64,000 bases of DNA. Origin: PALSA-1006 sp964532405. GTDB lineage: Bacteria > Pseudomonadota > Gammaproteobacteria > Burkholderiales > Gallionellaceae. The stretch lies in contig CAZHIC010000002.1 of NCBI GenBank assembly GCA_964532405.1, positions 1-64,000 of the forward strand, given 5' to 3'. Each line of letters opens with the position of its first letter. The stretch's first letter is position 1. The position numbers were made by a program, and so were the translations under genes. Shown here piece by piece: positions 1-6,486 of this stretch. The notes beneath the pieces are model-generated. The model had not been told where the DNA came from, did not search any database, and saw nothing but the letters and a program-made list of their open reading frames with translations.

Positions 1-23
1 TTCTCGATGACCTGTTCGATAAT

Positions 24-410
24 TTATTTAGGGTGATTTTTAGAGATGCCCATAACTTCAAGCAAAATTGAGTCGTCTGGTCTGGCGCTATCCAATGCAA
101 CATCAGGAACATCACCGGGCGAAGCGGCAACATGGGATGAAAAGGTTAATGTCACATTTGCGTGCGAAGTATTTTTTACTTGAAGCTGTTCGCCATCACT
201 CAATATGATCTGACGAAAATATGAATTAGTACTTCGCGCTCGTTTTGATCGGCGACTATTTCCGTCAGCTTTCAGCTTATCGATTTCGTTTTGCACCGCG
301 CGAGGAATAATTAGCTGAACATGCTTTGCATTAGAGACCTCATCCCAAGGAAGATCGCTTATGTCTCGGCATTGAAGAAATAAATTTGTATCGACGAAGA
401 AATATTTCAT
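24..410 (-). CDS. PIN-domain protein, possibly C-terminally truncated
   Basis: A 128-residue protein with a PIN-like ribonuclease fold signature. It opens with MKYFFVDTNLFLQ, which carries the first acidic residue (D7). A second acid lies in QNEIDKLK near residue 42 and a third in RPDDSILLEV near 111. PIN domains are Mg-dependent RNases, often toxins, but no antitoxin-like gene is adjacent. The start lies 12 bases after the polA stop and has a strong ribosome site (GGAGAGG), so it is probably co-transcribed with polA. The reading frame stops soon after the third acid, before the T-N-D type strand that usually carries the fourth acid. The protein may therefore be short or broken. The PIN assignment is by motif only. 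Confidence 0.7.
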   Translation of the reverse strand: MKYFFVDTNLFLQCRDISDLPWDEVSNAKHVQLIIPRAVQNEIDKLKADGNSRRSKRARSTNSYFRQIILSDGEQLQVKNTSHANVTLTFSSHVAASPGDVPDVALDSARPDDSILLEVMGISKNHPK

Positions 411-422
411 TCACCTCTCCAC

Positions 423-3200
423 TTAATGCGCCTCATCCCAATTCGCCCCCTCGCCCATCCCCACCTCCAGCGGCACCTTCAACTCCGCGACATTGCACAT
501 CAGCTCGCGCACTTTCTCTTTCACAAGTTGCAATTCCGCCTGCGGCACTTCGAGTACCAGTTCGTCATGCACCTGCATGATGAGTTTAGTTTGTAGTTTT
601 TCTTTTTCCAGCCAATCCTGCACTTTGACCATCGCGAGCTTAATCAAATCCGCCGCCGTGCCTTGCATCGGGGCGTTGATGGCGGCGCGCTCGGCGGCTT
701 GTCTTCGCATGCCGTTTGCGCCATTGATTTCGGGTAACCACAAGCGGCGACCGAACCATGTCTCGACGTAGCCGAAGCGTTTCGCCTGTTCGCGGGTTTC
801 GTCCATGTAGCGTTTTACGCCGGGGTAGCGGGCGAAGTAGAGGTCGATGTATTGCTTGGCGGCACTGTTTTCGATGTTGAGTTGGCTGGCGAGGCCGTAG
901 GCGGACATGCCGTAGATGAGGCCGAAGTTGATGACTTTTGCGTAGCGGCGTTGTTCGCTGGTGACGGCGTCCAGCGTGGCACCGAATACTTCGGCGGCGG
1001 TGGCGCGGTGGATGTCTTCGCCGTTGGCAAAGGCGCGCAGCAGGCCTTCGTCGCCGGAGAGGTGCGCCATGATGCGCAGCTCGATTTGCGAATAGTCGGC
1101 GGAGACAATGCGGCTGCCTTGCGGCGCGATGAAGGCTTCGCGGATGCGGCGGCCTTCGGCGGTGCGCACGGGGATGTTTTGCAAATTAGGATCGCTGGAA
1201 GCCAAGCGCCCCGTGACCGCCACGGCTTGCGAGTAGCTGGTGTGGACGCGCCCGGTTCTACTATTCACCATCTTGGGCAATTTGTCGGTGTAGGTGGATT
1301 TGAGCTTTGCGATGCCGCGATGCTCAAGCAATATCTTCGGCAAGGGGTAATCCAGCGCCAATTCTTGCAGCACTTCTTCGTCGGTGGAGGGTGTGCCGCT
1401 CGGTGTTTTCTTTTTCACTGGCAGGCCGAGTTTGTCGAACAAAATTTCCTGAATCTGTTTCGGCGAATTCAAGTTGAACGGTTGCCCTGCCGCCTCGAAT
1501 GCCTGCTTTTCGATGGACATCAACTTCTCGCCCAGCTCGTGGCTTTGTCGCGACAGCTTACTGCTGTCGATCAGAACGCCGTTGCGCTCCATCTTGAACA
1601 GTGCTTCGCGCGCGGGCATTTCGATGTCGCGATACACATAAGCCAAACGCCCCTGCAATTGCGGCGACAGCGTCTGATGCAATTGCAAAGTGATGTCGGC
1701 ATCTTCGGCGGCGTATTTGGTGGCGGTGTCGAGATCGACCTGGTCGAAGCCGATCTGCTTCGCGCCTTTGCCCACCACTTCGGCGTAGCTGATGGTATTC
1801 ATGCCGAGATGCCGCAACGCGAGATTGCCCATGTCGTGCGGTTTGTGGCTTTCCAGCACGTAGGATTGCAGCAGCGTGTCTTCGGCGACGCCTGCTAACG
1901 CGATACCGTGATTGGCGAAAAGGTGCTGGTCGTATTTTAGATTCTGGCCGAGCTTTTTATGCTGCGCGCTTTCCAGCCAGTGCTTGAGTTTTTTCAGCGC
2001 GTGTTCGCGGTTCAACTGATCCGGCGCACCGGGGTAGTGATGCGCGAGTGGCAGATAAACGGCGTGATGCGCTTCGATGGAAAATGAAATGCCGACGAGT
2101 TGCTCGTTCATCACGTCGAGGCCGGTGGTCTCGGTGTCGATGCTTACCAGCGGGGCGTGCATGATCTTTTCTATCCATGCGTCGAGCTGGACATCGGTGA
2201 GGATGGCTTCGTAGTTAGAGGTGTCGTTGCTGAATAAATCACCATTCCCTCCCCCTTGCAGGGGGAGGGAATGGGAGGGGGTAGAAACTTTGCGCGATTC
2301 ACCCCCATCCCAGCCTTCCCCCTGTGAGGGGGAAGGAGTATTGGTAGTGCCCTTTCCGCTCTCCAGTTCGCGCAGCCAGCTCTTAAAGCCAAACTGCTCC
2401 AGCAAACCGCGCAGCTTCGCCGTGCCCTGTGCAGGTGCCGCGAGTTGGTCGAAGCGCACGGGCAATTCGACATCGCATTTCACTGTCACTAAGCGCCGAC
2501 CTTGCGGCAACCAGTCCAGCGCGGCGCGCAGGTTTTCTCCGACCACGCCGCCCACTTCGCCAGCGTGCGCTACCAAATTATCCAGCGTGCCGTATTGGGT
2601 GAGCCATTTCACGGCGGTCTTGGGGCCGCACTTGGTGACGCCGGGCACGTTGTCCACGGTGTCACCGACCAGCGTCAAATAATCCACGATGCGTTCGGGC
2701 GGCACGCCGAATTTGGCAAGCACGCCCGCTTCGTCCAGCGTTTCGTTGCTCATGGTGTTGATAAGCTGCACCTGCGGATTGACCAATTGCGTGAGGTCTT
2801 TGTCGCCGGTGGAGACGATACAGCGCGCGCCGCTCTGCGTGGCCTGTTGCGAGAGCGTGCCGATCACATCGTCGGCTTCCACGCCGTCTATCATCAGGAT
2901 GTTCCAACCATAAGCGGCGACGGCTTCGTGCAGCGGCTCGATCTGCGCGCGCAGGTCGTCGGGCATAGAGGGGCGATGCGCTTTGTATTCGGGATACCAG
3001 TCGTCGCGGAAGGTTTTGCCTTTGGCGTCGAATACGCAGGCGCTATAATCCGCCGGGTAGTCTTTTTGCAAACGCCGCAGCATGTTGAGCACGCCTTGTA
3101 TCGCGCCAGTCGGCAGACCGTTCGGGCTGCGTAAATCGGGCATCGCATGGAAAGCCCGATACAGGTAAGATGAGCCATCGACTAACAGCAGTGTTTTCAT
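423..3200 (-). CDS. polA: DNA polymerase I
   Basis: A full-length Pol I of about 925 residues that fills gaps and removes primers in replication and repair. The N-terminal 5'-3' exonuclease begins MKTLLLVDGSSYLYRAFHAM. The 3'-5' exonuclease has the SIDTETTGLD and AAEDADITLQL acids, so proofreading looks intact. The polymerase domain shows motif A (SADYSQIELRIMAHLSGD), motif B (RRYAKVINFGLIYG) and motif C (QVHDELVLEV). I chose ATG 3200 because the family starts at MKTLLLVDGS; an in-frame ATG at 3236 would add 12 residues and overlap the divergent gene at 3220. Residues about 288-320, in the linker between the two exonuclease domains, are encoded by a double palindromic repeat that homologues lack. 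Confidence 0.97.
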   Translation of the reverse strand: MKTLLLVDGSSYLYRAFHAMPDLRSPNGLPTGAIQGVLNMLRRLQKDYPADYSACVFDAKGKTFRDDWYPEYKAHRPSMPDDLRAQIEPLHEAVAAYGWNILMIDGVEADDVIGTLSQQATQSGARCIVSTGDKDLTQLVNPQVQLINTMSNETLDEAGVLAKFGVPPERIVDYLTLVGDTVDNVPGVTKCGPKTAVKWLTQYGTLDNLVAHAGEVGGVVGENLRAALDWLPQGRRLVTVKCDVELPVRFDQLAAPAQGTAKLRGLLEQFGFKSWLRELESGKGTTNTPSPSQGEGWDGGESRKVSTPSHSLPLQGGGNGDLFSNDTSNYEAILTDVQLDAWIEKIMHAPLVSIDTETTGLDVMNEQLVGISFSIEAHHAVYLPLAHHYPGAPDQLNREHALKKLKHWLESAQHKKLGQNLKYDQHLFANHGIALAGVAEDTLLQSYVLESHKPHDMGNLALRHLGMNTISYAEVVGKGAKQIGFDQVDLDTATKYAAEDADITLQLHQTLSPQLQGRLAYVYRDIEMPAREALFKMERNGVLIDSSKLSRQSHELGEKLMSIEKQAFEAAGQPFNLNSPKQIQEILFDKLGLPVKKKTPSGTPSTDEEVLQELALDYPLPKILLEHRGIAKLKSTYTDKLPKMVNSRTGRVHTSYSQAVAVTGRLASSDPNLQNIPVRTAEGRRIREAFIAPQGSRIVSADYSQIELRIMAHLSGDEGLLRAFANGEDIHRATAAEVFGATLDAVTSEQRRYAKVINFGLIYGMSAYGLASQLNIENSAAKQYIDLYFARYPGVKRYMDETREQAKRFGYVETWFGRRLWLPEINGANGMRRQAAERAAINAPMQGTAADLIKLAMVKVQDWLEKEKLQTKLIMQVHDELVLEVPQAELQLVKEKVRELMCNVAELKVPLEVGMGEGANWDEAH
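2240..2338. repeat. In-frame palindromic element inside polA
   Basis: There are two GC-rich hairpins. The first has perfect 15-base arms at 2242-2256 and 2260-2274. The second has 9-base arms at 2314-2322 and 2328-2336. The element is read through as a low-complexity peptide containing TPSPSQGEG and SLPLQGGG. It lies between the 5'-3' and 3'-5' exonuclease domains and keeps the frame open. It resembles copies in uvrD, leuS and the CapD-like gene. Confidence 0.85.
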
Positions 3201-3219
3201 TATTTTTTGAGAGTTTGAG

Positions 3220-3936
3220 ATGAACAGCCAATCCAAAATACCTCACTCGCATTTACCCGAGTTAACCCAGTCGAAGGAGGCATGGCGCGTGTTCGGCATT
3301 ATGTCAGAATTCGTGTCGGCCACCGAACGCCTGCAAGACATTCAGCCCGCCGTGAGCATCTTCGGCAGTGCGCGCACGCCGCACGACCATCCCTATTACA
3401 AGCTCACCGAAGAAATCGCACGCATGCTTTCCGATGCCGGATTTTCGGTGATTTCGGGCGGCGGCCCCGGCATTATGGAAGCGGCGAACAAGGGCGCGTT
3501 CTACGGCAAGTCGCCCAGCGTGGGTCTGAATATCCAGCTACCACATGAGCAGCACGGCAATCCCTATCAAAATATCAGCCAGACTTTTCAGCACTTCTTC
3601 ACGCGCAAAGTGATGTTCGTGAAGTTTGCCAGCGCCTATGTGGTGATGCCCGGCGGCTTCGGCACGCTGGACGAATTGATGGAGGCGCTGACGCTGGTGC
3701 AGACAGGGAAGACGCGGCGCATGCCGATCATTTTGGTGGGCAGCAAGTTCTGGGGCGGCATGCTCGACTGGATCAAAACCAGCTTGTTGGAAGAAAAAAT
3801 GATCAGCGCGGAAGACCTGGACCTGATCCGTATCATCGACGAGCCCGCACAAGTGGTCAGCGCCATATTCGAGCATTACGAGACGCGCGGCTTCGAACCT
3901 TCCGCCTCCGAGCGCGAAATGCAGTTGAACCTATAA
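3220..3936 (+). CDS. LOG-family nucleoside 5'-monophosphate phosphoribohydrolase
   Basis: A 238-residue Rossmann-fold protein of the TIGR00730/LOG family, historically called lysine decarboxylase-like. The family signature PGGFGTLDELMEAL is present near residue 145, and the glycine-rich VISGGGPGIMEAANKGA near residue 80 binds the phosphate. Characterised members cleave the N-glycosidic bond of cytokinin ribotides or related nucleotides; the bacterial substrate is not settled. The start codon is only 19 bases from the divergent polA ATG, so its promoter must lie inside or across the polA start. It is followed by DUF2782, thrB and the BPSS1780-type gene, an order I associate with betaproteobacteria. 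Confidence 0.9.
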   Translation: MNSQSKIPHSHLPELTQSKEAWRVFGIMSEFVSATERLQDIQPAVSIFGSARTPHDHPYYKLTEEIARMLSDAGFSVISGGGPGIMEAANKGAFYGKSPSVGLNIQLPHEQHGNPYQNISQTFQHFFTRKVMFVKFASAYVVMPGGFGTLDELMEALTLVQTGKTRRMPIILVGSKFWGGMLDWIKTSLLEEKMISAEDLDLIRIIDEPAQVVSAIFEHYETRGFEPSASEREMQLNL

Positions 3937-3995
3937 CGCGAAATCGACGCGTAGCCTGTTAAAATAGCACTACTTATTATCTCGGAATCCACACC

Positions 3996-4319
3996 ATGCG
4001 TTTCTTTGCTTTGTTGTTACTCGCCTGTCTGAGCGCAGGCGCTTATGCGGAACAACCTCCCGCCATGAAATCGGCGCCCCCTCCTCCCGCTTTCGACCAG
4101 AGCGAAGCAGTGGATGAACCGCAAGTCACCATTACCAAACAAACCGAGCAGACCGTCGAAGAATTCCGTTCCCACGGCAAACTGTACATGATCAAGATCA
4201 CGCCCAGCCACGGCAAGCCTTACTATCTGATAGACGACCGGGGCGACGGCAAATTCGCGCGCCAAGAGAGTCTGGATTCCGGCCTGCGCGTACCGACCTG
4301 GATCATCCACAAATTCTGA
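3996..4319 (+). CDS. DUF2782 family periplasmic protein
   Basis: A 107-residue protein starting with a clear signal peptide (MRFFALLLLACLSAGAYA). A proline-rich stretch follows, then a compact domain containing GKLYMIKITPSHGKPYYLI and ending RVPTWIIHKF. This matches the DUF2782 pattern; no enzymatic motif is visible and the function is unknown. It sits between the LOG gene and thrB in the same direction. The gap before it (3937-3995) contains an AT-rich stretch that could hold a promoter, but no strong one is evident. Confidence 0.85.
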   Translation: MRFFALLLLACLSAGAYAEQPPAMKSAPPPPAFDQSEAVDEPQVTITKQTEQTVEEFRSHGKLYMIKITPSHGKPYYLIDDRGDGKFARQESLDSGLRVPTWIIHKF

Positions 4320-4333
4320 TATAGGTTCCCGGC

Positions 4334-5278
4334 ATGGCAGTTTTCACTCGCGTCACCGAAGCGGACATCACCGCTTGGCTGAATAATTATTCGCTCGGCA
4401 CCTTGCTCGAATTGCAGGGCATCGCTTCGGGCATCGAAAACACCAACTACTTCGTCACCACCAGCAACGGTCGTTTCGTGCTGACGCTGTTTGAAAAACT
4501 CACCGCAGACGAGCTACCGTTTTATCTCAACCTGATGGCGCATCTCGCGCGCCACGGCATCCCTTGCCCCAGCCCGGTTGCGGATAAAAATAATCGCTTC
4601 TTGGGTGAGCTGAACGGCAAGCCTGCCTGCATCGTGAGCCGCTTGCCCGGCAAGTCGGTCACGCAACCCACCGCTGCCAACTGCGCTGCCGTCGGTGCCA
4701 TGCTCGGACAGATGCACGGTGCCGGACAAAGCTTCGGCGATACGATGCCGAATCCGTGCGGCACGGCATGGCGCGCCGCCACCGCGCAGCGGGTATCGAA
4801 ATTCCTGTGCGCTGAGGATGCCGCCTTGCTGGATGCCGAAGTCGCGTATCACAAGCAAAATACGCTGGATGCTCTACCGCGCGGGGTGATCCATGCCGAC
4901 CTGTTCCGCGACAACGTTTTGCTCGACGGCGAGCGCGTGGGCGGCTTGATCGATTTCTATTTTGCCTGCAACGACTGCCTGCTCTACGATGTTGCCATCA
5001 CCGTGAACGATTGGTGTGTCGCGGCGGATGGCGTACTGGATAGCAGACGCACCCATGCTTTTCTGCGGGCTTATCATGCAGCGCGCCCTTTCACCGCACA
5101 GGAAGCGGCAAGCTGGCCGACCGCGTTGCGCGTTGCCGCACTGCGTTTTTGGACCTCGCGCCTGTTCGACTTGCATCTGCCGCGCGAGGGCGAGATTGTG
5201 AACACCCACAACCCCGAGCAATTCAAACACATACTTCAGCGACACATCGCTACAGGCTCTAACACAGTCTGGCTCTAA
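4334..5278 (+). CDS. thrB: Homoserine kinase (APH-type)
   Basis: A 314-residue protein of the aminoglycoside-phosphotransferase fold, the ThrB type used by betaproteobacteria and pseudomonads. It phosphorylates homoserine in threonine synthesis. The N-terminus MAVFTRVTEADITAWLNNY is typical. The glycine/asparagine stretch GIASGIENTNYFV near residue 35 and the catalytic loop GVIHADLFRDNVLLDG near residue 187 followed by GLIDFYFAC (metal-binding D) are intact. It begins 14 bases after DUF2782 and is followed 14 bases later by a membrane-protein gene, suggesting one transcript. Confidence 0.95.
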   Translation: MAVFTRVTEADITAWLNNYSLGTLLELQGIASGIENTNYFVTTSNGRFVLTLFEKLTADELPFYLNLMAHLARHGIPCPSPVADKNNRFLGELNGKPACIVSRLPGKSVTQPTAANCAAVGAMLGQMHGAGQSFGDTMPNPCGTAWRAATAQRVSKFLCAEDAALLDAEVAYHKQNTLDALPRGVIHADLFRDNVLLDGERVGGLIDFYFACNDCLLYDVAITVNDWCVAADGVLDSRRTHAFLRAYHAARPFTAQEAASWPTALRVAALRFWTSRLFDLHLPREGEIVNTHNPEQFKHILQRHIATGSNTVWL

Positions 5279-5292
5279 ATCAGGATAAGCAC

Positions 5293-6069
5293 ATGGACGC
5301 AAAAAAACTGTCAGCTGGAACAGGCTGGCTATGGATCAAACAGGGTATCTACCTGTTCAAGAAAAGTCCCATCCTGTGGGTGGTTCTCACCGCCATCGCC
5401 ATCGTCGGATTGATCGGCATTGCCAGCATCCCCGTCGTCGGCGACCCGCTCGCCACCCTGCTTTTCCCGGTGATCTTTTCCGGTTTGTTGTGGGGATGCC
5501 ATGCATTGGAACACGACGAAGAGTTGGAACTCGCGCATCTGTTCGCCGGATTCCAGCGCAACACGCAACAACTGATAACCCTAGGCGGGCTTAATCTGGT
5601 TGGTCAGTTATTGATCTTCGGCGTGATGATGCTGACGGGCGGTACTGCATTGGTCGATATTTTGATGAGCGGCACCCCGACAGATGATCCTGCTGTGTTC
5701 GCTCAGGCGACGACGGGTGCGGGTTTCGCCATTCTGCTGGGCTTCACCCTGTTCAGCGTGCTGCTGATGGCAACCCAATTCGCGCCGATGCTGGTGACTT
5801 TCGACAAACTTTCGCCGATTGCGGCGCTAAAAGCCAGCCTGCGCAGCTGCTGGCGCAACCTTATTCCGCTGTCGGTTTACGGCGCGATGATGATGCTGTT
5901 CGCCATCGCCGCTTCGCTGCCGATGATGCTGGGCTGGTTCATTCTGTTACCCATCATGGTCACCTCGATCTATGCCGCTTATCGCGGCATCTTTCCGCCC
6001 CCGGAGCAACCGGTCGCGGCAGCCAATGATGAAGCATCAGTCGGCCACGACGAGCAACCCCCTTTATAA
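5293..6069 (+). CDS. BPSS1780-family inner-membrane protein
   Basis: A 258-residue polytopic membrane protein with about six hydrophobic segments, for example ILWVVLTAIAIVGLIGIAS, FAILLGFTLFSVLLMA and LIPLSVYGAMMMLFAI. It belongs to the uncharacterised BPSS1780-type membrane family usually found beside thrB in betaproteobacteria. No catalytic motif is visible. An AGGA ribosome site precedes ATG 5293. Its stop is three bases from the stop of the convergent AhpD-like gene. Confidence 0.8.
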   Translation: MDAKKLSAGTGWLWIKQGIYLFKKSPILWVVLTAIAIVGLIGIASIPVVGDPLATLLFPVIFSGLLWGCHALEHDEELELAHLFAGFQRNTQQLITLGGLNLVGQLLIFGVMMLTGGTALVDILMSGTPTDDPAVFAQATTGAGFAILLGFTLFSVLLMATQFAPMLVTFDKLSPIAALKASLRSCWRNLIPLSVYGAMMMLFAIAASLPMMLGWFILLPIMVTSIYAAYRGIFPPPEQPVAAANDEASVGHDEQPPL

Positions 6070-6071
6070 AC

Positions 6072-6416
6072 TCAGCTTTGCTGGAATTCTTCGTAGGCGC
6101 GCAACACTTCCGCCGCATACATCAGCGACGGGCCTCCGCCCATATACACAGACACCGCCAGCATCTCGTTGACCTGCTCGCGCGTCGCGCCCATGCGCAC
6201 CAATGTACGCACGTGATAGCCAATACAGCCGTCGCAGCGTGTTGAAACCGCAATCGCGGTGGCGATCAGCTCCTTGTTCAGTGCAGACAACACGCCCTCT
6301 TCCATCGCCGATTTAGCCATCGCATCAAAGCCTGCCATCGGTGCGGCGACTTCTTTGCGGAATGGGCCCAATGCTTTGCTGATGTCCTGCGTGATGGTTT
6401 TAAATGACTTGCTCAT
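6072..6416 (-). CDS. Carboxymuconolactone decarboxylase / AhpD-like protein
   Basis: A 114-residue member of the AhpD/CMD family. The core motif CDGCIGYHVRTLVRMGATRE carries the redox CxxC pair and downstream histidine used by AhpD-type peroxidase partners. This favours a thiol redox role over lactone decarboxylation. The C-terminus VYMGGGPSLMYAAEVLRAYEEF is typical of this subfamily. A strong ribosome site (GGAGAGG) precedes the ATG, and a perfect 15-base palindrome lies just upstream (6435-6468), so the gene looks specifically repressed. The substrate is unknown. Confidence 0.88.
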   Translation of the reverse strand: MSKSFKTITQDISKALGPFRKEVAAPMAGFDAMAKSAMEEGVLSALNKELIATAIAVSTRCDGCIGYHVRTLVRMGATREQVNEMLAVSVYMGGGPSLMYAAEVLRAYEEFQQS

Positions 6417-6434
6417 GGGATACCTCTCCGAATA

Positions 6435-6468
6435 AATTTGAATATTAGATTACTCTAATATTCAAATT
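6435..6468 (-). promoter_or_regulatory. Perfect palindromic operator before the AhpD-like gene
   Basis: The arms 6435-6449 and 6454-6468 are exact 15-base inverted repeats separated by four bases (core ATTAGA-N4-TCTAAT). The palindrome is AT-rich in a GC-rich region, has no T-run to make it a terminator, and lies immediately upstream of the ribosome site, where a promoter is expected. The pattern resembles operators of ArsR-type redox or sulfide repressors (BigR/SqrR-like). That family assignment is inference; no regulator gene is adjacent. Confidence 0.7.
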
Positions 6469-6486
6469 CCATCAAGGCAAGTTTTC

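Noticed and set aside
852..1898. A 348-codon open frame on the + strand inside polA
   Set aside because: It is antisense to conserved PolA polymerase sequence; the translation has no recognisable domain and reflects the high-GC codon bias.
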